Shown here: positions 1 to 7,371 of the stretch, piece after piece
Layout of the letters: every line of letters starts with the position of its first letter
Position numbering within the stretch: position 1 is the stretch's first letter
Assembly (NCBI GenBank): GCA_023386155.1
Contig: JAEWKH010000149.1
Span: forward strand, 1 to 39,889
Length of the DNA: 39,889 nucleotides
Reading direction: 5' to 3'
From: Pseudomonadota bacterium
Lineage (GTDB): Bacteria > Pseudomonadota > Alphaproteobacteria > Rhizobiales > Beijerinckiaceae
The notes under the pieces: generated by a model
Databases searched by the model: none
What the model saw: the letters and a program-made list of their open reading frames with translations, nothing else
What the model was told of the DNA's origin: nothing
Program-made: the position numbers and the translations under genes

Positions 1-27
1 CCGCCATTCCTATGCATGGAGTAGGCA

Positions 28-1173
28 ATGGACACTCTAGCCTTCGGACGCCGTCCGCGTTTGAAACAAACCGTTCAGATGAACATCGTGGATGACACGA
101 TCTGCTTGAGGGCCTCGGCAAAGACCACGAGCATCAAAGGTGACATCGAGCCGTTAAAGCGGTTGCTGTCCCTTATGGATGGCAGCCGCGACCTGCACAG
201 CTTGATCGACGCCCTACGATCAGAGTTCCCAAACGTCAGCAGGGAAGACGTCCTGGAAACGGTTGAAGGCCTTGATAGCCTATTCCTCCTCGAGGACGCG
301 GGCCAAGCAAACTCTGTCCTCTCCGATTACGACGTGGCCAGATGGCACCGGAACATCAATTTCTTCGGCTCGTTCTGCCGTATCGGGCAAGACAAATACG
401 AACTCCAAGCGCGGATCAAGCAGGCGAAAGTGACCGTCTTGGGTTTGGGTGGCTTGGGCTCCCACCTCGTCTATGACTTGGCCGCGATGGGCGTGATGGA
501 TATCCAGGCCGTCGAGTTCGACCGGGTGGAGATCTCCAATCTCAACCGTCAGATTCTCTACAACGAAGAGGATATTGGTCGCCTCAAATCCGAGGTGGCG
601 GTCGAGCGCATGAAGCGTTTCAGCCCCAACCTGAAGCTCCAGGTGATTCAGCGCCAGATCGAAGGCGTGGACGATGTCCTTGCTGCGATCAGAGGCCGTG
701 ACGTCGTGCTCTGCGTTGCGGATCGGCCGAAAATGGAAATCCATGACTGGGTCAACGAGGCCTGTATGCGAGAGGGGATTCCCCTGTTGAGCGGCGGCCT
801 CGAAACGCAGATGGCCCGATACTTCACCATCATACCTGGCGAGAGCGGCTGCCTGGCCTGCTGGCGTCGCCAAGTGCAGGCGCAAGACGAGTTCTCCGAT
901 GCTCTGCTGAGTGAGCAGCGCCGCACCCAGCTGCGGGGAGACAACGCGGCTTTCGTGAGCTTGGTGGCATTCATCGCGAGCATGATGCTCGCGGAATTCA
1001 CAAAGATCATCACCGGAATTGCCGCCCCGGTCGCCCTTGGAAAGACGAAGGAAATCGATTTCAAGTCGATGGACGTCTATACGGGCGAGGAATGGACTTT
1101 GGATCCGGAGTGTCCGGTCTGCAAGCATTGCCATTCGAGCGGCACAACCCGCTATCTGGCCGAAGCGGTCTAA
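28..1173 (+). CDS. ThiF/E1-like adenylating protein with probable RiPP leader-binding N-terminus
   Basis: The 381-residue protein has two parts. Residues 1-92 look like a winged-helix/PqqD-like segment of the kind that binds leader peptides in thiazole/oxazole peptide (TOMM) pathways, ending in LFLLEDAG. Residues 133-370 are an E1/ThiF/MoeB-type Rossmann domain with GLGGLG (139-144), the acidic EFD (D165) and NLNRQ (171-175) that bind ATP-Mg and hold the arginine finger. Two cysteine pairs, C275/C278 and C362/C365 (plus C368), probably bind zinc. The family adenylates a peptide or sulfur-carrier C-terminus. A GGAG box sits 6 nt before the ATG. The MFS gene starts 28 nt downstream, suggesting an operon whose earlier genes, perhaps including a precursor peptide, lie left of the window. 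The E1 fold is clear; the RiPP role is inferred. Confidence 0.8.
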   Translation: MDTLAFGRRPRLKQTVQMNIVDDTICLRASAKTTSIKGDIEPLKRLLSLMDGSRDLHSLIDALRSEFPNVSREDVLETVEGLDSLFLLEDAGQANSVLSDYDVARWHRNINFFGSFCRIGQDKYELQARIKQAKVTVLGLGGLGSHLVYDLAAMGVMDIQAVEFDRVEISNLNRQILYNEEDIGRLKSEVAVERMKRFSPNLKLQVIQRQIEGVDDVLAAIRGRDVVLCVADRPKMEIHDWVNEACMREGIPLLSGGLETQMARYFTIIPGESGCLACWRRQVQAQDEFSDALLSEQRRTQLRGDNAAFVSLVAFIASMMLAEFTKIITGIAAPVALGKTKEIDFKSMDVYTGEEWTLDPECPVCKHCHSSGTTRYLAEAV

Positions 1174-1201
1174 ATTCTAATCCCGTCAGAAGGACTGAAC
1201 G

Positions 1202-2413
1202 ATGTCTAACCAATTTCGGTGCCTGCTTGCCGCGTTCTTTATTTCCACGGTAGGCGACTGGCTCTACAAATTGGCGCTGCCGTTGCTCATTCTCCAACTG
1301 ACGGGGTCAGCTTTCAACGCGGCGCTCGCCTACGGCCTCACCTTTCTGCCCTACGTGGTCGTCTCTGTCTTCGGGGGAGTGATCGCGGATCGGTTCGATC
1401 GGAGGATGAACCTGATCGTCGGAGACCTGATTTCGGCGATGGGCATGCTGGCGATCTATGCGGCCAGCAGCTTCAATGCAGACATTGTCGTCATTCTAGC
1501 GCTGTCGTTTATCGCGGCGTGCGTGACTCCCCTTTACCACCCTTCATTCCAGAGCATGATTCCTGAGCTCGTCGAGCGCGAGAAGCTCGCGCGCGCCAAC
1601 TCGATGGTCGGTGCGGTCGAGAACATCATGATGGTGTTCGGCCCGGTTCTAGGCGGATCAGCCCTGTTGCTGCTGGATCCCAAGGACGCCATCCTGTTCA
1701 ACGCGGGGACATTCCTCCTCTCAGCCGTCTTTTTGCTCTTTATTCGGAATAGAACCGTTTCTCAGCGCAAGAAGAACGAGCGGACCGTCTTTCAGGACAT
1801 CGTCGAAGGCTTCGAGTATCTTTGGCAGAACCCGATCCTCAGGTACGGCGCGATCATGTTCTTTGGAACGAACTTCGCAATCCATTTCTTCTACGGGAGC
1901 TACGTCTACTATCTGGCCACGATCCTTAACGCTTCCAACGGGACAATTGGACTCTCCGTCGCTTTGAGCGGTATCGGGGCAGTTGCGGGCTCCCTCGCGG
2001 CCCCCTACCTCATCGCGCGGTTCGATTCCGGTCGCATCATTGTCCTATCGACCGCTATCGCCGGGCTGGTAACGTTGCCGCTGCTGTGGATTAACGACCC
2101 TTTGCTCATCGGCGCGAACTGGGGCGTCGTTATGTTCTTTAGCTGGGTCAACACGGTGACCTATTTCACGCTTCGCCAAAAAGTGGTGCCGAACCACCTG
2201 CTCGGGCGTGCCGTCGCAGTCACGAGGCTCATCGCGTTTTCCTCGATCCCCCTGGGATCTGCACTCGGCGGCTACTTCATCGAAACCGCAGGAGTTGTCC
2301 CGCTGATCCTGGTTTGCGCGGCTCTTCGCACGACAATGGGCGTATTGGCTGCGTTTACGCCGCTGGGACGGGGAGCCGGCGCGGTCCCGGGAGCGGCCGC
2401 ACCTGCGGTGTAG
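1202..2413 (+). CDS. MFS transporter, probable exporter
   Basis: This 403-residue protein has about 12 hydrophobic segments. A typical MFS loop, IADRFDRR, lies between helices 2 and 3 near residue 65. It resembles the EntS-like drug/siderophore exporter branch, which uses the proton gradient to move small molecules out of the cytoplasm. The start is supported by AGAAGGA about 8 nt upstream. It follows the E1-like gene by 28 nt and precedes nrtA by 43 nt, all on the plus strand. Placement after a RiPP-like adenylating enzyme suggests export of, or immunity to, a modified peptide, but the substrate cannot be read from the sequence. Confidence 0.82.
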   Translation: MSNQFRCLLAAFFISTVGDWLYKLALPLLILQLTGSAFNAALAYGLTFLPYVVVSVFGGVIADRFDRRMNLIVGDLISAMGMLAIYAASSFNADIVVILALSFIAACVTPLYHPSFQSMIPELVEREKLARANSMVGAVENIMMVFGPVLGGSALLLLDPKDAILFNAGTFLLSAVFLLFIRNRTVSQRKKNERTVFQDIVEGFEYLWQNPILRYGAIMFFGTNFAIHFFYGSYVYYLATILNASNGTIGLSVALSGIGAVAGSLAAPYLIARFDSGRIIVLSTAIAGLVTLPLLWINDPLLIGANWGVVMFFSWVNTVTYFTLRQKVVPNHLLGRAVAVTRLIAFSSIPLGSALGGYFIETAGVVPLILVCAALRTTMGVLAAFTPLGRGAGAVPGAAAPAV

Positions 2414-2456
2414 CCCGGATCGCCTGATCGCTATCACCGTTAATCAGAGCATAGAC

Positions 2457-3767
2457 ATGACGAAACGCGAGCCTTCTTGCGAAGCTGGCAAGCCGATTTG
2501 CCGCCGGACGGTCCTAATTTCCGGCCTAGCGCTGGCGGCCGCTGCAAAGGCGTCCTTTCCTGGCGGAGCCTACGCGCAGGAGGCAAGCCTCGAGACCGAC
2601 AGCGTCCGTCTTGGCTATATCGCCCTGACGGATGCGGCCCCTTTGATCATCGCCAAGGAGAAGGGCCTCTTCGCCAAGCATGGGCTCCGGAACGCCGAGG
2701 TCCTCAAGCAGGCGTCCTGGGGATCGACGCGCGACAACCTGGTGCTCGGATCCGACTCGGGTGGGATCGACGGCGCTCACATCTTAAGTCCCATGCCGTA
2801 CCTGATGTCATTGGGAAAGATCACGCCGAACAACGTTCCGCTCCCAATGTATCTGCTTGCGCGCCTCAACGTCGACGGGCAGGCGATCTCGGTCGCGAAC
2901 GCGCACAAGACATTGGGGGTGGGTACGTCATCCGCCCCTTTGAAGGAGGCGTTTGCGCAAAGCAGGGCCGCCGGCCGCGAGCCGAAAGTCGCGATGACGT
3001 TTCCGGGCGGCACTCATGACCTGTGGATGCGCTACTGGCTGGCCGCGGGCGGCATCGATCCGGACAAAGACGTCTCGACCATCGTCGTGCCTCCGCCCCA
3101 GATGGTGGCCAACATGCGGGTGGGCACCATGGACGCGTTCTGCGTCGCGGAGCCGTGGAACGCGCAGCTCGTCAGCCAGAATATCGGCTTCACCGCGACC
3201 ACCACGGCCGCGATCTGGCCGAGGCACCCCGAAAAGGCGCTCGCCATTCGCGCCGACTGGATCGACAAGCATCCGAAAGCTGCGGAAGCCGTCCTGAAGG
3301 CGGTCCTCGAGGCGCAAAGATGGTGCGATGTTCCGGACAATCACGAGGAGATGTGCCGCATCATGGCGGCGCGCGCCTGGCTCAACGTGCCGGTGGCGGA
3401 CATCCTGCCGCGCCAGCGGGGAGAGTACGACTACGGGATCGACGGGCGGCAGACCCGTGACGATACCGGAGCGATGAAGTTCTGGCGGGACCACGCCTCC
3501 TTCCCTTTCAGGTCGCACGACCTGTGGTTCCTGGTCGAGAACATGCGTTGGGGCAAGCTGGAGTCAACGCTCGATCTCGCAGCCTTGATAGCGCGGGTCA
3601 ACCGCTCCGATCTCTGGCGCTCCGCGGCCGGGGCAATCGGCGTCGCAAGCAATGAGATTCCAGGCTCTGACAGCCGCGGCCCGGAGCGGTTCTTCGACGG
3701 CAAGGTCTTCGACCCCGGCAATCCGGAATCTTATCTGGCGGGCTTGGACATCAAGCGCCTATCCTGA
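2457..3767 (+). CDS. nrtA: NrtA/CmpA-type ABC transporter substrate-binding protein
   Basis: This is the 436-residue periplasmic binding protein of a nitrate-type ABC importer. The N-terminus has a Tat-like signal: CRRTVLISGLALAAAA followed by an AYAQ|EA cleavage site near residue 41. The mature part has the NrtA/CmpA hallmarks: VRLGYIALTDAAPLIIAKEKGLF at the start, then GVGTSSAPLKEAF, TFPGGTHDLWMRYWLAAGGI and FCVAEPWNAQL. These place it with the nitrate/nitrite/bicarbonate group rather than with taurine or thiamine-precursor binders. Its TGA overlaps the ATG of the permease gene (TGATG). Exact ligand preference (nitrate, nitrite, cyanate, bicarbonate) is not resolved. Confidence 0.88.
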   Translation: MTKREPSCEAGKPICRRTVLISGLALAAAAKASFPGGAYAQEASLETDSVRLGYIALTDAAPLIIAKEKGLFAKHGLRNAEVLKQASWGSTRDNLVLGSDSGGIDGAHILSPMPYLMSLGKITPNNVPLPMYLLARLNVDGQAISVANAHKTLGVGTSSAPLKEAFAQSRAAGREPKVAMTFPGGTHDLWMRYWLAAGGIDPDKDVSTIVVPPPQMVANMRVGTMDAFCVAEPWNAQLVSQNIGFTATTTAAIWPRHPEKALAIRADWIDKHPKAAEAVLKAVLEAQRWCDVPDNHEEMCRIMAARAWLNVPVADILPRQRGEYDYGIDGRQTRDDTGAMKFWRDHASFPFRSHDLWFLVENMRWGKLESTLDLAALIARVNRSDLWRSAAGAIGVASNEIPGSDSRGPERFFDGKVFDPGNPESYLAGLDIKRLS

Positions 3768-4672
3768 TGCGAGACGAGGCCATCATGACCCTGAGCCGAG
3801 CCCAAGAGGCCCTCCCCGCCCCTGACGGTTTGTCCCGGCCAGCGCCGCAATCCCGGTCGCCTGAACGGGCCTTGAGGAAACGCGCGAAGCTCATCGGCAA
3901 GAGCATCCTGGAACGGTGCGGGCCGCAGCTATTGACGATCATGGGCCTTCTCGTCGTCTGGGAGATGCTGTCCGGCGAAGGCGCGCTGCTCCCCGGCCCC
4001 CTCGCCGTCATGTCAGACAGCTGGGACATCATCGTCGACCCGTTCCGCAGGGGGCAAGGCATCGACCAGGGCTTGGCCTGGCATGTCGCGGCGTCGCTGG
4101 AGCGGGTGGCCTACGGCTATCTGCTCGCCGCGGTGGTCGGCATCGGATTCGGCATTCTCCTGGGGCAATCGACGCTGGCGCTGCGCGGGTTGGATCCCAT
4201 CTTCCAGGTCCTGCGAACCGTCCCGCCGCTTGCCTGGCTGCCGCTGTCGCTCGCGGCGTTCCGTGACGGACCGCCGTCGGCGATCTTCGTGATCTTCATC
4301 ACCAGCGTCTGGCCCATCATCATCAACACCTCGGTGGGCGTCAGAAAGATGCCGCAGGATTACAGGAACGTCGCCCGCATCCTGCGGTTGTCGCCGCTGG
4401 AGTTCCTCGTCCACATCCTTCTCCCCGCGACGGTTCCCTACATGTTTTCCGGCCTGCGCATCGGCATCGGCATGGCGTGGCTTGCCATCGTCGCCGCCGA
4501 AATGCTGATCGGCGGGGTCGGCATCGGGTTCTTCATCTGGGACGCTTGGAATTCATCGAAGATCAGCGATATCATCGTCGCCCTCGTCTACATCGGCGTC
4601 ACAGGTTTCTGCCTGGACCGCCTCGTTGCGCATGGCGGCCGCCTCCTCGCGCGCGACGCCGCTGCCGTGTAG
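3767..4672 (+). CDS. nrtB: NrtB-type ABC transporter permease
   Basis: This is the inner-membrane permease of the nitrate-type importer, 301 residues. Features typical of NrtB are LPGPLAVMSDSWDIIVDPF, LRTVPPLAWLPLSLAAF, the conserved WPIIINTSVGVRKMPQDYRNVARIL loop that contacts the ATPase (EAA-type), and RIGIGMAWLAIVAAEMLIGG. Five to six membrane segments are visible after a polar N-terminus of about 45 residues. The chosen ATG overlaps the nrtA stop; an ATG at 3785 is also possible. The ATPase gene starts 10 nt after its stop, so nrtABD is one transcription unit. Confidence 0.88.
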   Translation: MRDEAIMTLSRAQEALPAPDGLSRPAPQSRSPERALRKRAKLIGKSILERCGPQLLTIMGLLVVWEMLSGEGALLPGPLAVMSDSWDIIVDPFRRGQGIDQGLAWHVAASLERVAYGYLLAAVVGIGFGILLGQSTLALRGLDPIFQVLRTVPPLAWLPLSLAAFRDGPPSAIFVIFITSVWPIIINTSVGVRKMPQDYRNVARILRLSPLEFLVHILLPATVPYMFSGLRIGIGMAWLAIVAAEMLIGGVGIGFFIWDAWNSSKISDIIVALVYIGVTGFCLDRLVAHGGRLLARDAAAV

Positions 4673-4682
4673 GAGATACGCC

Positions 4683-5450
4683 GTGAGCCACCTGATCGTC
4701 GACGGCGTGTCCGTCACCTTCCGCCGCTCTTCCCAGGTCACCCCTGTGCTCCGCGACGTGTCCTTCCAGGTCGAGGAAAGGGAATTCGTCTCTCTCGTGG
4801 GGCACTCCGGCTGCGGGAAATCCACGCTGCTCAGCGTGATCGCCGGGCTGCTTCGACCGGATCAGGGCAACGTCATCCTGGGAGGCGTCCGCGTCAACGC
4901 GCCAGGGCCGGACCGCGCGGTCGTGTTCCAAAGCCATTCGCTGATGCCGTGGCTCACCGTGCACGGTAACGTCGCCCTTGCTGTCGACAAGCTGTTCGGC
5001 TCCTCCATGGCGGCCCGGGAGCGGCGCGCCTGGGTGATGCACAACCTCGATCTCGTCGGACTGAGCCACGCCCATGACAAGTATCCGAGTGAACTGTCCG
5101 GAGGCATGAAGCAGCGCGTGGGCATTGCGCGCGCCTTGGCGATGAAGCCGAGCGTCCTCCTCCTCGACGAGCCGTTCGGAGCGCTCGACGCTCTCACGCG
5201 CATGAGCCTCCAAGACCATCTTTTGCGCATTCACGAGAGCACGCGAAGCACCATCGTGATGATCACGCATGATGTCGATGAGGCGGTCTTGTTGTCAGAC
5301 CGGGTCCTGGTGATGAGCAAAGGGCCTGCATCGGCAATCAAGGATGCCCTGAAGGTGAGCTTGCCTCAGTCGCGCAACCGGCTTGAACTCATCAAGGAGC
5401 AGGAATATCAGCAGTCTAAGTGGCAAATCCTCAGCCACCTGGAAGCGTAG
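4683..5450 (+). CDS. nrtD: NrtD-type ABC transporter ATP-binding protein
   Basis: This ATPase energises the nitrate-type importer from the cytoplasmic side. At 255 residues it is a single nucleotide-binding domain: Walker A GHSGCGKST, Q-loop VVFQSHSLMPWLT, signature LSGGMKQRVGIARAL, Walker B VLLLDEPFGALD, and the switch histidine in MITHDVDEA. A GTG start at 4683 is preferred over an in-frame ATG at 4626 because AGGAG lies 6-10 nt before it and the upstream extension would overlap nrtB. There is no C-terminal NrtA-like domain, so it is NrtD-like rather than NrtC-like. No nitrate reductase genes follow, so the link to nitrate assimilation depends on genes elsewhere. Confidence 0.88.
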   Translation: MSHLIVDGVSVTFRRSSQVTPVLRDVSFQVEEREFVSLVGHSGCGKSTLLSVIAGLLRPDQGNVILGGVRVNAPGPDRAVVFQSHSLMPWLTVHGNVALAVDKLFGSSMAARERRAWVMHNLDLVGLSHAHDKYPSELSGGMKQRVGIARALAMKPSVLLLDEPFGALDALTRMSLQDHLLRIHESTRSTIVMITHDVDEAVLLSDRVLVMSKGPASAIKDALKVSLPQSRNRLELIKEQEYQQSKWQILSHLEA

Positions 5451-5456
5451 GGACGC

Positions 5457-5657
5457 CTATTCACGCGAGGCAGGCAACTCGGCGAGCTTATCCCGCAGAA
5501 CACCCTCGATCTCCGCCTCAATGTCGGCAAGGCGCATGCCCGCCTGCGCGAGCTGGATGACCAGTTCCGGGATCCGGCCGCTCTTCGGGCCATAGAGCTC
5601 CCAGTTGTACACCGCGTCGCGATCGTCGGGATGGATTCGCGCGTGACCTTCGTCCAT
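5457..5657 (-). CDS. Small hypothetical protein
   Basis: This 66-residue acidic, probably cytosolic protein converges on nrtD with 6 nt between the stops. An AAGGCAGG ribosome-binding site precedes the ATG, which supports expression. The sequence is mostly helical (IPELVIQLAQAGMRLADIEAEIEGVL), with WELYGPKSGRIPEL in the middle and no membrane segment or signal peptide. I do not recognise the family. Confidence 0.5.
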   Translation of the reverse strand: MDEGHARIHPDDRDAVYNWELYGPKSGRIPELVIQLAQAGMRLADIEAEIEGVLRDKLAELPASRE

Positions 5658-5889
5658 GGGCCTGCCTTGCTTCTGTGGGATCGATGCTAATGGAGGTACC
5701 CTTAAGCGGAGGAAGATCCAAGCAGGTCCGGGAGGATGGAGTTATCGGGGAGGATTGGCCTCACCCCTCTGCGGGGCGATAATTAGAAGCTGTGGAAGCT
5801 CATTAAGATGGGATCACAGCAAATTGCAACTAGCCCGCGAAGGATCTACTGTCAGCGGATCCACTAAATAGAAGCCAGGGGCAAGAGCA

Positions 5890-6555
5890 GTGTCGGAATT
5901 CGATCAGATCCCATTCGGCGCGGCGGAGTTCGCCGACAACCCGGAGCCGCGCTGCCCCTGCCTGCTATTGCTCGACACGTCCCATTCCATGGATGGCCAG
6001 CCGATCAGCGAGCTGAACCGGGGGCTGGTCACATTCAAAGACGAACTCGCGGCCGACACATTGGCAATGAAACGGGTGGAATTGGCGGTCGTGACCTTCG
6101 GCCCCGTCAACGTGCTGTCGGACTTCCAGACGCCCGATTTGTTCCACCCTCCCCATCTTCCCACGACCGGCGACACCCCGATGGGGGCCGCGATCGAGCA
6201 GGGTCTCGAGATGCTGCGCCAGCGCAAGGAAGCTTACCGCGCCAACGGCATCTCGTACTACCGCCCCTGGGTCTTCCTGATCACAGACGGCGGCCCCACG
6301 GATGCTTGGCACCGCGCCGCGCAGCTGGTGAAGGAAGGCGAAGCGTCGAAGGCGTTCTCGTTCTTCGCCGTCGGCGTGCAGGGAGCCAACATGGACGTCC
6401 TCGGCCAGATTTCGACCCGTACGCCCTTGAAACTCGACGGCCTGAAGTTCCGCGAGCTGTTCGCCTGGCTCTCGTCGTCGCTGAGCGGCGTGTCGCGCTC
6501 GCAGGTCGGGCAGGCCGTCCCCCTCGCCGCCCCGACCGGCTGGGCCGAAGTCTAA
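5890..6555 (+). CDS. TerY-like von Willebrand factor A domain protein
   Basis: This 221-residue protein is a single VWA domain. The metal-ion-dependent adhesion site is complete: DTSHS at residues 29-33, the threonine in GDTPMGAAIE, and the aspartate in FLITDGGPTD. This is the TerY type found in tellurite/stress-response operons, where it is thought to act with the phosphatase and kinase encoded next to it. The start is GTG with an AGGGG box about 8 nt upstream. The phosphatase gene follows after 3 nt. The partner protein and physiological signal are unknown. Confidence 0.85.
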   Translation: MSEFDQIPFGAAEFADNPEPRCPCLLLLDTSHSMDGQPISELNRGLVTFKDELAADTLAMKRVELAVVTFGPVNVLSDFQTPDLFHPPHLPTTGDTPMGAAIEQGLEMLRQRKEAYRANGISYYRPWVFLITDGGPTDAWHRAAQLVKEGEASKAFSFFAVGVQGANMDVLGQISTRTPLKLDGLKFRELFAWLSSSLSGVSRSQVGQAVPLAAPTGWAEV

Positions 6556-6558
6556 GCC

Positions 6559-7371
6559 ATGGATGCGGGCCCTTGGCGGCTCGCCCTGGCTTCCGCCGTC
6601 GGAACGTCCCACCTCGGGACCGGAGCGCCGTGCCAGGACAGCGCCGCCCATCAGATCATCGACACCCCTGACGGGCCGGTGCTCGTCGCCGTCGTGTGCG
6701 ACGGCGCGGGCAGCGCGGCCCACTCCGACGTAGGGTCGTGGCAGGCCGCCGCCACTTTCATCGAGCTTGTCTCGCTATACCTGGAGAATGGAGGTCAGCT
6801 CTCCGAGCTCGACCGCGACACGGCCGTCGGATGGCTCGACGAGATCGCCGAGCAGCTCGTCGCCACGGCGGAGGCCAGCGGCCATGCCGTGCGCGACTAC
6901 GCCTGCACGTTGCTGGCCGCGATCATCGGTCCTGACGCCGCCGCCTTCATCCAGATCGGCGACGGCGCGATCGTCGTGTCGCACGGCGAGGAGGACGGCT
7001 GGTCCTACGTCTTCTGGCCGCAGCACGGCGAGTTCGCCAACACCACCAATTTCGTCGTGTCGGCCAACGCGGCGGAGCGGCTGGAGTTCGAGCTTGCGCC
7101 TCGCCGCGTCGACGAGGTCGCCCTGTTCTCGGACGGCATCGAGAACCTCGTGCTCCACAACGCAACGAAGACGGTCCACGAGGCCTTCTTCAACGCGATG
7201 ATGCCACCGGTCCGGCGCGCCAAGACTGACGGACTCGACGAGGAGCTGTCGAAGGGTCTGGAGCGCTATCTCTCCTCGGCGGCGATCTGCGAGCGCACCG
7301 ACGATGACAAGACCTTGGTGCTGGCGACGCGGGCTCCGCGTCCCGCCGCACCTCTCGGGGACGCACCGTGA
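6559..7371 (+). CDS. PP2C-family serine/threonine phosphatase (TerY-P cassette)
   Basis: This 270-residue protein is a PP2C-type metallophosphatase. It has the expected acidic metal ligands in order: VVCDGAGS (near residue 50), IQIGDGAIVV, ALFSDGIENL, and TDDDKTLVL near the C-terminus. It probably reverses phosphorylation by the kinase encoded next. Its last codons overlap the GTG start of the kinase gene by 4 nt (GTGA), indicating coupled translation. It is cytosolic, with no signal or membrane helix. The VWA, PP2C and kinase order matches the TerY-P triad described in comparative genomics of Ter systems. Confidence 0.85.
   Translation: MDAGPWRLALASAVGTSHLGTGAPCQDSAAHQIIDTPDGPVLVAVVCDGAGSAAHSDVGSWQAAATFIELVSLYLENGGQLSELDRDTAVGWLDEIAEQLVATAEASGHAVRDYACTLLAAIIGPDAAAFIQIGDGAIVVSHGEEDGWSYVFWPQHGEFANTTNFVVSANAAERLEFELAPRRVDEVALFSDGIENLVLHNATKTVHEAFFNAMMPPVRRAKTDGLDEELSKGLERYLSSAAICERTDDDKTLVLATRAPRPAAPLGDAP

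Noticed and set aside
1..24. Frame 1 end of an upstream ORF (PPFLCME, stop)
   Set aside because: Too short to call as a gene; kept only as a pointer to the left of the window.
5656..5871. A 71-codon plus-strand frame between the 66-residue gene and the VWA gene
   Set aside because: No ribosome-binding site, odd composition and overlap with the start of a better-supported minus-strand gene.
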